A stretch of DNA of 64,000 bases from Vibrio sinaloensis DSM 21326 (lineage in GTDB: Bacteria; Pseudomonadota; Gammaproteobacteria; Enterobacterales; Vibrionaceae), in the NCBI RefSeq assembly GCF_000189275.1, contig NZ_AEVT01000100.1, positions 1 to 64,000 of the forward strand, in the 5' to 3' direction. Both the position numbers and the translations under genes were made by a program. The notes beneath the pieces are model-generated. The model was not told the origin of the DNA, did not search any database, and saw only the letters and a list, made by a program, of their open reading frames with translations. Below, piece by piece: positions 1 to 8,987 of this stretch (positions within the stretch are counted from its first letter, which is position 1; each line of letters begins with the position of its first letter).

Positions 1-15
1 TTTTTTATGGGGCTG

Positions 16-849
16 TTAAAGAATCACGGTTTTGTTGCCATAGACAAACACGTGATCGTTTAGCACTTTGTTTAATGCTTTACTCAACACGTTCTTCTCG
101 ACGTCTCGACCAGCTTGCGCCATGTCTTGAGCATTAAAGTTATGGTCTACAGGAATAACGTCTTGCTTGATGATTGGCCCTTCATCTAGGTCGTTCGTCA
201 CAAAGTGAGCGGTTGCACCAATGATCTTAACGCCACGCTCATAGGCTTGCTGGTACGGTTTTGCGCCAATAAATGCAGGTAAGAAACTATGGTGAATATT
301 AATGATCTTGTGGTGATACTTTTCGACGAAAGAGGGGGTAAGTACGCGCATGTATTTAGCCAGCACTAAGTAATCCGCTTGATACTGGTCGATCACCTGG
401 AGCATTTTTTGCTCATGCTCTTCTCGGTTAAGGCCTTCGTGCGACACATGGTGATACGGGATATCAAATTTTTCGGTCAAGCTTTGCAGAGTGTCGTAGT
501 TACCCACAACAGCGGCGATGTCGACATCTAAACTACCGTCGTAGTTTTTCATTAGGATATCACCGATACAGTGTGCTTCTTTCGTCACAAGAATAACGAT
601 ACGTTTGCGATTGGATCCAATCAGCTTGCGCTTAGCACCTTGTGGAAGGGCTTGGTCGAGATCCGCCAAAAAGGTTTCATCATTGAAGTAGCCTTCTAGC
701 TCGGTACGCATAAAGAAGTGGCCGCTTGTATTATCCACGAACTCATTGTTGTGAATGATGTTGAGTTGATGCTTGTAACAAATGTTGGTGATCTTCGAAA
801 TAAGACCTGGCGCATCAGTGCAGTGCGTTAGCAGAGTTTTCTTTTCCAT
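16..849 (-). CDS. purU: Formyltetrahydrofolate deformylase
   Basis: This enzyme hydrolyses 10-formyltetrahydrofolate to tetrahydrofolate and formate, balancing the one-carbon pool and supplying formate for purine synthesis. The 277-aa length matches the family (about 280 aa). An ACT domain occupies roughly residues 1-80 (TLLTHCTDAPGLISKITN near the start). A formyltransferase-fold catalytic domain follows, with INIHHSFLPAF and GATAHFVTNDLDEGPII, which hold the catalytic His and Asp of the family. The start is the ATG at 849. The gene stands alone and reads away from the next block. Family assignment is very secure. Confidence 0.97.
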   Translation of the reverse strand: MEKKTLLTHCTDAPGLISKITNICYKHQLNIIHNNEFVDNTSGHFFMRTELEGYFNDETFLADLDQALPQGAKRKLIGSNRKRIVILVTKEAHCIGDILMKNYDGSLDVDIAAVVGNYDTLQSLTEKFDIPYHHVSHEGLNREEHEQKMLQVIDQYQADYLVLAKYMRVLTPSFVEKYHHKIINIHHSFLPAFIGAKPYQQAYERGVKIIGATAHFVTNDLDEGPIIKQDVIPVDHNFNAQDMAQAGRDVEKNVLSKALNKVLNDHVFVYGNKTVIL

Positions 850-1099
850 TTAGTTGGTACTTCCGTGAATTATTTTTTTTGTATTCTGAAATTTTTACAG
901 GGCTTCGAACGGTGAAGTAACCCGCATTATCAAAGCTACAATTAAACTAATATCAAGTTGGTTTCAACAAATAATCTGAGTAAATCGTTTAGCTGGTGGT
1001 ATTCGAGCTGATTTATCTCGCATGAGCACCATTGACGGTGAAGAACTCGGGGACTTGTTGAATATTCTCTCCTCATACGAGTGCCTTAAGGTGGTATTT

Positions 1100-1300
1100 A
1101 TGGATAAAGAGCTGTTAGCCCGTAAGTTGTATTCAGAGAGGGTAAGTGCCCTAATCGGCGAGCATGAACTCAATGAGCAGCTACTGGACCAAATGTGGGA
1201 AAACAAAGCGTCTCCGAGCGAGGCTGCCAAAGCCATGATGGATACACCAAATGACTTTTCTGGCCCTCCGTGGCTATCGCGTTACCTCAATCGTCGTTAA
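1100..1300 (+). CDS. Small conserved-looking protein of unknown function (66 aa)
   Basis: I do not recognise a family. The frame is open from an ATG at 1022, but that codon has no ribosome binding site. The ATG at 1100 follows AAGGTGG with ideal spacing, so I start there. The 66-aa product is soluble and helical-looking, charged in its first half (MDKELLARKLYSERVSALIGEHELNEQLL), and ends in PPWLSRYLNRR. It lies 99 bp before yoaA on the same strand. A possible weak hairpin (GCGCGA/TCGCGC, about 1321-1344) lies between them. The start choice is inferred; that the frame is coding is likely but not certain. Confidence 0.6.
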   Translation: MDKELLARKLYSERVSALIGEHELNEQLLDQMWENKASPSEAAKAMMDTPNDFSGPPWLSRYLNRR

Positions 1301-1399
1301 TTCACCTAGACTATCTTGTGCGCGAGCCCATTCGGATTCGCGCCTTTGCTTTAAAACTGCCATAATTCCTCTCCATTTATTCTTAATTCAAAACTGGCG

Positions 1400-3328
1400 A
1401 TGATTGCTAAAACCTTTTCTTCGGATGGTGCTTTGGGTAAAGCGATACCCGGATTTCAGCCGCGACAGGCTCAACTAGACATGGCTGAAGCGGTGCAGCA
1501 AACCATTAAGCAAGATGGGCAGTTGGTGGTGGAAGCAGGCACGGGAACGGGTAAAACCTTCGCTTATTTAGTTCCAGCATTGCTCAGTGGCAAGAAAGTC
1601 ATTATCAGCACTGGCTCGAAGAACCTCCAAGAGCAGCTATTCCATCGAGACTTGCCTTTAATGGTCAGCGCATTGGGCTTTTACGGCCAAGTTGCGTTAC
1701 TGAAAGGGCGCTCTAACTATTTGTGTTTGGATCGACTTAGCCGCCAGATGGTCGAAAGTCACAGTCACACGGCAGACCCGACTTTGCTAAGCCAGTTGGT
1801 AAAAGTGCGTTCATGGGCCAGTGAAACCAAAACTGGGGATTTGGGTGATTGTGACGCTATTGCTGAAGACAGTATGGTGATCCCGACTATCACATCAACC
1901 AATGATAATTGTTTGGGTAAAGAATGCCCGAGTTACAAAGATTGTTTCGTACTCAAAGCGCGACAAAAAGCGATGGACTCAGATGTCGTCGTCGTCAACC
2001 ACCATTTATTCCTTGCTGATTTATCGATCAAGGAGACAGGGTTTGGCGAGCTAATACCGGAAGCTGACGTGTTTATTTTCGATGAGGCTCATCAGCTTCC
2101 CGACATCGCGAGTCAATACTTTGGCCAGTCATTGTCGAGTCGTCAGATCCAAGAGCTATGTAAAGACATCGAAATTGGTTATCGCACAGAAGCAAAAGAC
2201 ATGCGCCAGTTACAAAAAGCGGGCGAGAAACTGCTGCAGATTGCGATGGATTTACGCATTTTACTTGGTGAGCCCGGTTTTCGAGGTAACTGGCGAGAAG
2301 CGATTCAATCTCCCGCGATTGCGAGAGAAATGGAACGTTTAAGTGAAGCGCTCGATTTTGTACTCGAGGTGTTGAGGTTGGCGCTCGGCCGCAGCCAGTT
2401 GCTTGATAGTGCATTTGAGAGAGCGAACACGCTTCAGGCTCGTCTGACTCGTATTTGTGAAGTGTCTATCACAGGTTACTCATATTGGTACGATACGACA
2501 CCGCGTCATTTCAGTTTACACATTACGCCTTTGTCTGTGTCGGACAAATTCCATGAACAAATTGAGCTCAAGCAAGGGGCATGGATTTTTACCTCTGCAA
2601 CTTTAGCTGTGAATGAAGATTTTGGTCACTTTACCTCTAGGCTTGGCTTAAAACCCGCGCGACAGTTTTCACTGCCGAGCCCTTTCGATTATCAAAATCA
2701 GGCGCGCTTGTGTGTTCCTCGTTATCTTCCGGAGCCTAACAGCCCAGGCCTTGCTGACAAGCTAGTACGTATGTTAGCGCCCGTCATTGAGCAAAACCAA
2801 GGGCGGTGTTTCTTCTTGTGTACTTCTCATAGCATGATGAGAGAGCTAGGAGAAAGATTTCGCGAAACCCTAACCATACCGGTCCTGATGCAAGGGGAAA
2901 CCAGTAAGCAAAAAACGCTAGCGGAGTTTATGGAACTAGGCAATGCCTTGCTAGTGGCGACCGGAGCGTTTTGGGAAGGGATAGACGTTAGAGGTGATAC
3001 ACTCAGCTGTGTTATCATCGACAAATTACCATTTACTGCCCCAGATGATCCGTTGCTTAAAGCGCGTATCGAAGATTGCCAGCTTAAAGGTGGTGACCCA
3101 TTTGCTCAGGTTCAGATACCGGATGCAGTTATCACGCTCAAGCAAGGGGTGGGACGTTTGATTCGAGATAAAAATGACAAAGGTGCATTGATCATTTGTG
3201 ATAACCGATTGGTGACGCGCGATTACGGCGGTGTATTTCTCGCCAGTTTGCCACCGATCCCAAGAACACGTGATCTGCAACGAGTGCAAAACTTTCTCGA
3301 ACAGATTTCAGCAACAACCAACGATTAA
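1400..3328 (+). CDS. yoaA: ATP-dependent DNA helicase, DinG/XPD family
   Basis: Superfamily 2 iron-sulfur helicase related to DinG and XPD. In E. coli YoaA works with the Pol III chi subunit in repair of stalled replication. The 642-aa protein has Walker A in VVEAGTGTGKT near residue 45 and a DEAH box in FDEAHQLPD near 230. A Cys cluster (CLGKECPSYKDC) between them, with an upstream Cys, fits a 4Fe-4S cluster. The C-terminal helicase motifs are ATGAFWEGIDVRG and GVGRLIRDK. It is followed after 12 bp by tsaB, the same neighbour as in E. coli. The family is clear; YoaA rather than DinG is inferred from synteny and length. Confidence 0.93.
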   Translation: MIAKTFSSDGALGKAIPGFQPRQAQLDMAEAVQQTIKQDGQLVVEAGTGTGKTFAYLVPALLSGKKVIISTGSKNLQEQLFHRDLPLMVSALGFYGQVALLKGRSNYLCLDRLSRQMVESHSHTADPTLLSQLVKVRSWASETKTGDLGDCDAIAEDSMVIPTITSTNDNCLGKECPSYKDCFVLKARQKAMDSDVVVVNHHLFLADLSIKETGFGELIPEADVFIFDEAHQLPDIASQYFGQSLSSRQIQELCKDIEIGYRTEAKDMRQLQKAGEKLLQIAMDLRILLGEPGFRGNWREAIQSPAIAREMERLSEALDFVLEVLRLALGRSQLLDSAFERANTLQARLTRICEVSITGYSYWYDTTPRHFSLHITPLSVSDKFHEQIELKQGAWIFTSATLAVNEDFGHFTSRLGLKPARQFSLPSPFDYQNQARLCVPRYLPEPNSPGLADKLVRMLAPVIEQNQGRCFFLCTSHSMMRELGERFRETLTIPVLMQGETSKQKTLAEFMELGNALLVATGAFWEGIDVRGDTLSCVIIDKLPFTAPDDPLLKARIEDCQLKGGDPFAQVQIPDAVITLKQGVGRLIRDKNDKGALIICDNRLVTRDYGGVFLASLPPIPRTRDLQRVQNFLEQISATTND

Positions 3329-3340
3329 TTAGAGATTTCA

Positions 3341-4042
3341 ATGAGTGCAAAAATTCTTGCCCTAGATACAGCGACGGAAAACTGTTCTGTAGCGCTACAA
3401 GTCGATGACAAAGTATATGTACGTAGTGAAGTGGCGCCGAGAGACCATACTAAGAAGATTCTACCAATGGTAGACGAAGTGCTAAAAGAAGCAGGCTTGA
3501 CGCTCGCCGATCTCGACGCACTGGCATTTGGCCGTGGTCCGGGTAGCTTTACTGGCGTACGAATTGGCATTGGTATTGCACAAGGATTAGCATTTGGTGC
3601 GGATCTGCCAATGATTGGCGTGTCCACTTTAGAAGCAATGGCTCAAGGCAGCTACAGAAAGCAAGGCACAGAGCACGTCGCTTGTGCGATAGATGCCCGT
3701 ATGAGTGAAATTTACTGGGGCCGTTTTGCTCGTCAAGAAGATGGCACATGGACGTCTGTTGACGCTGAATGTGTGATCCCACCTGCTGTGCTGGCTGAGC
3801 AATGCCCGAGCGATGAGCGTGAGTGGTGCACGGCGGGTACGGGTTGGGAAGCGTACCAAGAGGAGCTGGCACAACTTAAGCTAACCCGTAAACAAGGAGA
3901 GATTTTGTTTCCTGATGCAGAAGACATTGTCTACTTGGCACAGTTTGAATTCGCCAAAGGTAATACGGTTGATGCTGAGGAGGCGAGCCCAACTTATTTG
4001 CGTGATACCGTTGCTTGGAAAAAGCTACCAGGCCGCGAGTAA
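3341..4042 (+). CDS. tsaB: tRNA threonylcarbamoyladenosine biosynthesis protein TsaB
   Basis: TsaB is the non-catalytic ASKHA-fold partner that bridges TsaD and TsaE in making t6A at position 37 of ANN-decoding tRNAs. The 233-aa protein begins MSAKILALDTATENCSVAL and has the glycine-rich GRGPGSFTGVRIG segment typical of TsaB. It lacks the metal-binding HxxxH of TsaD, as expected. It starts 12 bp after yoaA and is probably co-transcribed with it and with the following small gene. Confidence 0.97.
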   Translation: MSAKILALDTATENCSVALQVDDKVYVRSEVAPRDHTKKILPMVDEVLKEAGLTLADLDALAFGRGPGSFTGVRIGIGIAQGLAFGADLPMIGVSTLEAMAQGSYRKQGTEHVACAIDARMSEIYWGRFARQEDGTWTSVDAECVIPPAVLAEQCPSDEREWCTAGTGWEAYQEELAQLKLTRKQGEILFPDAEDIVYLAQFEFAKGNTVDAEEASPTYLRDTVAWKKLPGRE

Positions 4043-4083
4043 TCGACTAACGTGCACGAGTACTAAAGGAACTAACGGATAGT

Positions 4084-4380
4084 ATGGTATCAATTAACGG
4101 TTTACCTCCTTCGCTCCCGGGCCCTAATAAAGCCAATAAAGCGGGAAAGAAAAACGAGGTTAACAAAGATAAAAACCCCGTAGGCCAGCCGACCAAAGTG
4201 GCCAACGCGGTTGCGCATACTATTCGTCACGTGAGCGAGTCCGAAGTGCACAAGGCTCAGATTCAATATGATCTTCCGGAAGGTCGTAGCCGTAAAGCGA
4301 TGGAAGAATATATGAATGTTATGCACCAAGCAAAGCGTGATGAACTATCACAGATGTTGGGTGTCGATATTTATATCTAG
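4084..4380 (+). CDS. Conserved-context hypothetical protein (98 aa)
   Basis: No family is recognised. The N-terminal half (residues 1-45) is Pro/Lys/Asn-rich and probably disordered. The C-terminal half looks like two helices (HTIRHVSESEVHKAQIQYD, then SRKAMEEYMNVMHQAKRDEL) and ends GVDIYI. There is no signal peptide or membrane segment. It sits 41 bp after tsaB and 22 bp before the slp start, so it probably belongs to the same transcript. E. coli has no gene at this place in the otherwise conserved yoaA-tsaB-slp-fadD-rnd order. Composition and operon position support a real gene; the function is unknown. Confidence 0.75.
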   Translation: MVSINGLPPSLPGPNKANKAGKKNEVNKDKNPVGQPTKVANAVAHTIRHVSESEVHKAQIQYDLPEGRSRKAMEEYMNVMHQAKRDELSQMLGVDIYI

Positions 4381-4402
4381 TGTTTTCAGAGGTTTGTTGT
4401 TG

Positions 4403-4960
4403 ATGATGACTTTTAATCCTTCGTTTAAATTACTTGCTTTACCACTGTTGCTAATTCTCAGCGCATGCAGCTCATTGCCTGAGGAACTTAAGTCGGACAA
4501 TCCTCAACTGGTGACTGAGTATGAAACTTGGAAGTCAGATAAGACGGGCGACTATTCCGTGCGGCTGGGGGGAGTAATTGCGAAAGTCACCAATTTAGAA
4601 AACAGCACTCGCGTCGAAGTGGTTAACTTGCCGATCAGTAAAAGCGGTAAGCCCGATATTAATCAAGAGCCGGATGGGCGTTTTATCGGGTATATCCAAG
4701 GGTTTGCCGACCCAGTCAAACTATCCGAAGGTCGCCTAATTACCCTGTTAGGTGAGGGTATTGAACCAGAGAATGGCAAAGTTGGAGAGTTCGATTACTC
4801 GTTTCCGGTGATGAAGGTCGAAGGCTTTTATTTATGGCGTATCGAAGAAACCGTCAGAATGCATGATGTAGACAGCTATATGTATCCGTGTCGAAGTCTA
4901 TATTGCCGAGACATTCGCTATGGTACGCGTCAGGGTAAAGTGATTCAGGAAGTGAAATGA
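4403..4960 (+). CDS. slp: Slp family outer-membrane lipoprotein
   Basis: The 185-aa product has a lipoprotein signal peptide with lipobox LSAC and lipidated Cys22. Ser follows the Cys, so outer-membrane sorting is expected. The rest fits the Slp/YeaY family (starvation- and stationary-phase-associated lipoproteins of unknown biochemical role), with FDYSFPVMKVEGFYLW near the end. The frame is open further upstream to 4316, but the ATG pair at 4403/4406 follows AGAGG and gives a proper signal peptide. Its stop overlaps the next start by 4 bases (ATGA), so translation of the two is probably coupled. In E. coli yeaY lies between fadD and tsaB, as here. Confidence 0.9.
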   Translation: MMTFNPSFKLLALPLLLILSACSSLPEELKSDNPQLVTEYETWKSDKTGDYSVRLGGVIAKVTNLENSTRVEVVNLPISKSGKPDINQEPDGRFIGYIQGFADPVKLSEGRLITLLGEGIEPENGKVGEFDYSFPVMKVEGFYLWRIEETVRMHDVDSYMYPCRSLYCRDIRYGTRQGKVIQEVK

Positions 4961-5814
4961 CCTTCAACGAGCATCAGTATAGTATCGACTCTGGTCAAAT
5001 CGCGACGATAGAATATGGAAACCCTCAAACGGCCGAAATTTCGGTCGTTTTTTTACATGGCTGGTTAGATAACGCTGCGAGTTTCTCCTCTTTAATGCAA
5101 CATATTAGCGCACTCGCTCCACAGTGGCATCTGTGCGCAATCGATTTACCGGGGCATGGTTTATCGAGCCATAAAAATGGGTCGAATTTCTATCCATTTC
5201 ATGACTATTTAGACGATGTTTACCAACTTTTGGCTAACTTATCACCAAACAGGTTAGTGTTAGTAGGGCATTCTCTTGGTGCATTGATTGCAAGTTGCTA
5301 TAGTGCCGCCTTTCCTGAGCAAATCAGTGGATTGGTTCAGATAGAAGGGTATGGTCCAATGGCGGAATCAGAGCAAAACTCGCTCACTCGATTGAGGGAA
5401 GGGGTTATTAGCCGCCAGAGAATCAGAAAAAAGCCGCAGCGTGCCATAGCGTCCATTCAAGATGCTATAGAGAGGCGCTCCAAGGTTAATGAGATAGAGC
5501 CAACGCTAATTGCCCCGATTGTTGAACGAGGTTTAGTGAAACATGAATCGCAATGGTACTGGCGCCATGATGTTAAGTTACAAAGCTCGTCTTTGTATCG
5601 AATGTCATTAGAACACGCACGTCTTATTCGCCAACACATCGTTTGCCCGCAACTTGTTGTACTTGGGCACGATGGTTTTTCACATTTGCATCGCTTTCAA
5701 CAAGATGCTTCACCTTCAACCGACTTTCAGTTTGTAGATGGTGGACATCATTGTCACCTGCAATCCCCTTCTAGAGTAGCTAGTCTAATTTTTGGCTTAG
5801 TTAACAAAATTTAA
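4957..5814 (+). CDS. Alpha/beta-fold hydrolase
   Basis: A 285-aa soluble hydrolase. The oxyanion strand is VVFLHGWLDNAASF. The nucleophile elbow is VGHSLGA near residue 107. The final VDGGHHCHLQ supplies the probable catalytic His. HGWLDNA is characteristic of the serine-hydrolase-like (SERHL/MhpC) group; the substrate is unknown. The start overlaps the slp stop by 4 bases. Translation therefore seems coupled to the lipoprotein, and the gene lies between it and fadD, which makes an ester or thioester substrate conceivable but unproven. Confidence 0.88.
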   Translation: MTFNEHQYSIDSGQIATIEYGNPQTAEISVVFLHGWLDNAASFSSLMQHISALAPQWHLCAIDLPGHGLSSHKNGSNFYPFHDYLDDVYQLLANLSPNRLVLVGHSLGALIASCYSAAFPEQISGLVQIEGYGPMAESEQNSLTRLREGVISRQRIRKKPQRAIASIQDAIERRSKVNEIEPTLIAPIVERGLVKHESQWYWRHDVKLQSSSLYRMSLEHARLIRQHIVCPQLVVLGHDGFSHLHRFQQDASPSTDFQFVDGGHHCHLQSPSRVASLIFGLVNKI

Positions 5815-5925
5815 ACAAGTGTTTGAGTCTTACGTGCTCAAGCGCTTTGCCTGTGCTGTAATAGCGAGTGATAAAAACAACAGCATTTCGTCGGCATCAG
5901 CCAGATCTTTTCGAGGAGTATTATC

Positions 5926-7620
5926 GTGGATAAACCTTGGCTATCACGTTATCCAAGCGATGTGCCAGAGCACATTAACCCAGACCAATATCCATCTTTG
6001 GTCGAGATGTTTGAGCAGTCAGTTCAGAAGTATGCTGACCAGCCTGCATTCACCAACATGGGGTCGGTAATGACCTTCCGTAAATTGGAAGAGCGTAGCC
6101 GTGCTTTTGCTGCTTACTTACAGAATGATTTGAAGCTACAAAAGGGCGATCGTGTCGCTTTGATGATGCCAAACTTGCTGCAATATCCGGTCGCACTATT
6201 TGGTGTACTTCGTGCGGGTTTAATTGCGGTTAACGTTAACCCTCTCTATACCCCGCGAGAGCTTGAGCATCAGTTGAATGACTCAGGAGCGAAAGCGATT
6301 GTTATCGTTTCCAACTTTGCCAACACATTAGAGCAAATCGTTGATAATACGCCCGTTAAGCACGTGGTGTTGACCAGCTTAGGCCAAATGTTGCCTCGCG
6401 CGAAAGGCACGATTGTTGACTTTGTAGTGAAGTATGTAAAAGGCATGGTGCCTAAATACGATCTTCCAGGTGCGATTTCGATGCGTAAAGCACTGCACAT
6501 GGGTCGCCGTTTGCAATATGTTAAGCCATTTATGTCTGGGGATGATATCGCCTTCCTACAATACACAGGTGGTACCACTGGGGTTGCCAAAGGGGCGATT
6601 CTTACCCATCGAAATATGATCGCGAACATCATGCAAGCCAAAGGCATGTATGGTCCGGTTCTAGAAGAAGGGCGCGAAGTTGTCGTTACTGCTTTGCCTC
6701 TGTATCACGTTTTTGCCTTAACCGTGAACTGTTTATTGTTCATCGAAATGGGTGGTAAAAACCTATTGATCACTAACCCAAGAGATATCCCAGGCTTCAT
6801 TAAGGAGCTGAAAACGTGCCCATTTACGGCGATCACTGGGGTAAACACTCTGTTCAATGCTTTAGTCAACAATGAAGACTTCCATGAACTCGACTTCAGT
6901 CGTTTGAAGCTATCTGTTGGTGGTGGTATGGCAGTGCAACGTGCGGTTGCTGAACAGTGGAAGAAAACAACGGGTGTGCATTTACTTGAGGGTTACGGCT
7001 TAACAGAGTGTTCTCCATTGGTAACCGTAAACCCTTATGACCTTACTGAGTATACGGGGGCTATCGGTTTGCCTGTTCCTTCAACAGAAGTACGCATTGT
7101 TGATGATGAAGGCAATCCAGTGGCGAATACTGAAGTGGGTGAGCTTCAGGTGCGTGGTCCGCAAGTGATGCAAGGTTACTGGCAGCGTCCAGAAGCAACC
7201 AAAGAGGTGATCAACGGTGAAGGTTGGTTGTCTACAGGCGACATCGTTAAGTTTGACGAAGAAGGCTTGATCCACATTGTTGACCGTAAGAAAGATATGA
7301 TTTTAGTGTCTGGCTTTAACGTTTACCCGAATGAAATCGAAGATGTTGTTGCCTTGCATGGTAAGGTGCTGGAAGTGGCCGCCATTGGCCAGCCGCATGA
7401 AGTTTCTGGTGAGCTAGTTAAAATCTACGTTGTGAAACGCGACCCTAGCTTGACCAAAGACGAAGTGATTGCTCACTGTCGACAGCACTTAACGGGATAT
7501 AAAGTCCCTAAACTGGTCGAGTTTAAAGAAGATCTACCAAAAACGAATGTTGGTAAGATCTTGCGCCGAGTGCTACGTGAAGAGAATGACGCCAAGTTGG
7601 CGCAAGCGCAACAAAGCTAA
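5926..7620 (+). CDS. fadD: Long-chain fatty acid--CoA ligase
   Basis: FadD activates imported long-chain fatty acids to acyl-CoA at the inner membrane, committing them to beta-oxidation or phospholipid synthesis. The 564-aa protein has the AMP-binding signature YTGGTTGVAKGAILTHRN, then YGLTECSPLV, the STGD motif, the hinge/A8 region IVDRKKDMILVSGFNVYP and the catalytic Lys motif LPKTNVGKILRR near the C-terminus. The start is GTG at 5926 with GAGGAG upstream. A 111-bp gap separates it from the hydrolase; FadR control is usual for the gene, but I could not identify a convincing site. A strong terminator follows. Confidence 0.97.
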   Translation: MDKPWLSRYPSDVPEHINPDQYPSLVEMFEQSVQKYADQPAFTNMGSVMTFRKLEERSRAFAAYLQNDLKLQKGDRVALMMPNLLQYPVALFGVLRAGLIAVNVNPLYTPRELEHQLNDSGAKAIVIVSNFANTLEQIVDNTPVKHVVLTSLGQMLPRAKGTIVDFVVKYVKGMVPKYDLPGAISMRKALHMGRRLQYVKPFMSGDDIAFLQYTGGTTGVAKGAILTHRNMIANIMQAKGMYGPVLEEGREVVVTALPLYHVFALTVNCLLFIEMGGKNLLITNPRDIPGFIKELKTCPFTAITGVNTLFNALVNNEDFHELDFSRLKLSVGGGMAVQRAVAEQWKKTTGVHLLEGYGLTECSPLVTVNPYDLTEYTGAIGLPVPSTEVRIVDDEGNPVANTEVGELQVRGPQVMQGYWQRPEATKEVINGEGWLSTGDIVKFDEEGLIHIVDRKKDMILVSGFNVYPNEIEDVVALHGKVLEVAAIGQPHEVSGELVKIYVVKRDPSLTKDEVIAHCRQHLTGYKVPKLVEFKEDLPKTNVGKILRRVLREENDAKLAQAQQS

Positions 7621-7646
7621 TCAAGCAGAGCTGCAAGATTGATGAT

Positions 7647-7680
7647 AAAATGCCGACCATAACCCGTCGGCATTTTTGTT
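7647..7680 (+). terminator. Rho-independent terminator after fadD
   Basis: The arms TGCCGAC and GTCGGCA are flanked by A and T runs (TTTTTGTTTT). The hairpin ends the fadD transcript, 25 bp after its stop. Confidence 0.9.
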
Positions 7681-7693
7681 TTCCGATATTTTA

Positions 7694-7761
7694 ATACCAA
7701 TCTAAATAAGTACTTACTTTACCAGCTTGCACGGTTGGCAATTGCTTATCTAGATTGGTAT
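7694..7761. repeat. 68-bp inverted repeat upstream of rnd
   Basis: Arms ATACCAATCTAAATAAG (7694-7710) and CTTATCTAGATTGGTAT (7745-7761) match at 16 of 17 positions and enclose 34 bp. The repeat lies between the fadD terminator and the rnd start, ending 20 bp before the GTG. It resembles small palindromic repeat units scattered in vibrio intergenic regions, but I see only one copy here. Either a mobile palindromic unit or a stem that affects rnd expression is possible. Confidence 0.7.
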
Positions 7762-7781
7762 CTACTTATAGTGAGAAGTGA

Positions 7782-8897
7782 GTGAACTACCAGATCGTAA
7801 CCCAAACTTCAGAGTTAGTTGCTGTATGTAAACAAGCCAGAGAATCCGATGTTGTCATGTTGGATACCGAGTTTGTTCGCACCCGAACCTTCTATCCGCA
7901 ATTAGGTTTGATTCAACTTTTTGATGGCGAACACCTGTCTTTGATTGATCCTACTGAGCTTGAAGACATGACGGCATTTGTACAACTGCTTCAAGACACG
8001 TCAGTGCTCAAGGTACTGCACGCCTGTGGCGAGGATCTGGAAGTGTTTCATAACAGTTTTGGGTGTTTGCCTTATCCCATGGTAGATACCCAGCTCATGG
8101 CGGCGTTTCTTGGTCATGGGTTATCAACCGGTTTCGCGGCATTGGTCGATCACTATTTACAAGTCGAGCTGGATAAGAGTGAGTCTCGTACCGATTGGCT
8201 TGCGAGGCCTCTTACAGACAAGCAGCTCGACTATGCCGCAGCAGATGTCTTTTACTTATGGCCACTTTATGAAAAGCTACTTGCTGCGGTCACTGAAGCA
8301 GGCTGGTGGGAAGCTGCTCAACAAGAGAGTGATTTACTAGCAAGTAAGAGAATTAAGAATGTTGACCCAGAACTGGCTTATTTGGACGTTAAAGGCGCAT
8401 GGCAGCTTAAACCTCGTGAGCTTGCTGTATTAAAGCCTCTGGCAACATGGCGCTATAAGGAAGCGGTTCGTCGCGACCTTGCGTTAAACTTCATCTTTAA
8501 AGAGAACGATTTGTTAACCGTCGCACGTTTGGGGTTACAAAACCGCCAACGCATGGAGCAAGAAGGCATGGACGTTCGCTCAGTACAACGTCATGCAACA
8601 CGAATCATTGCTATCGTAAAGTCAGCAAGTGGCACTTCTCCAGAAGATTACCCTGAGAAAATTGAGCGTCTTATGGACATGACGGGTTATAAACAGAAGT
8701 TTAAAGTGCTTAAGGATGAGGTAAAACATGCCGCGCAAACTTCTGGGCTTGCGACGGAATTTATCGCTTCGAAGAAACAACTCAATCAGTTCATTAGCTG
8801 GGTGTGGAAAAAAGACCGAGATCCGGCCAAGTTGCCAGATGTTATGCAAGGTTGGCGCTTAGAGCTGGTGGGTGAGAAACTGAATAAGTTAATCTAA
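7782..8897 (+). CDS. rnd: Ribonuclease D
   Basis: A 3'-5' exoribonuclease that trims tRNA precursors and other small RNAs. The 371-aa protein has the DEDDy exonuclease motifs: VMLDTEFVRT (DTE), LHACGEDLEVF and LDYAAADVFYLWPLY. An HRDC domain follows (LKPLATWRYKEAVRRDLALN, near residue 210) and then the second HRDC-like region typical of RNase D. The start is GTG at 7782, as is common for rnd. A palindromic repeat ends 20 bp before it, close enough to influence initiation. fadD-rnd adjacency is conserved with E. coli. Confidence 0.96.
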   Translation: MNYQIVTQTSELVAVCKQARESDVVMLDTEFVRTRTFYPQLGLIQLFDGEHLSLIDPTELEDMTAFVQLLQDTSVLKVLHACGEDLEVFHNSFGCLPYPMVDTQLMAAFLGHGLSTGFAALVDHYLQVELDKSESRTDWLARPLTDKQLDYAAADVFYLWPLYEKLLAAVTEAGWWEAAQQESDLLASKRIKNVDPELAYLDVKGAWQLKPRELAVLKPLATWRYKEAVRRDLALNFIFKENDLLTVARLGLQNRQRMEQEGMDVRSVQRHATRIIAIVKSASGTSPEDYPEKIERLMDMTGYKQKFKVLKDEVKHAAQTSGLATEFIASKKQLNQFISWVWKKDRDPAKLPDVMQGWRLELVGEKLNKLI

Positions 8898-8899
8898 AG

Positions 8900-8928
8900 A
8901 GAGAGCTCCTAAATGGAGCTCTTTTTCT
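8900..8928 (+). terminator. Terminator after rnd
   Basis: The arms AGAGCTCC and GGAGCTCT are followed by TTTTTCTT, directly after the rnd stop. Confidence 0.9.
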
Positions 8929-8943
8929 TATTTATCAGAGCAT

Positions 8944-8973
8944 AAAAAAGGCTTCCGAATTGGAAGCCTTTTC
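8944..8973 (-). terminator. Terminator of the SulP transporter gene
   Basis: The hairpin AGGCTTCC/GGAAGCCT is read on the reverse strand and followed by TTTTTT. It faces the rnd terminator in this convergent region. Confidence 0.88.
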
Positions 8974-8987
8974 TCTATTGCGTCTAC

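Noticed and set aside
1022..1099. Upstream extension of the 66-aa small protein to the ATG at 1022
   Set aside because: No ribosome binding site precedes 1022, while AAGGTGG with good spacing precedes the ATG at 1100.
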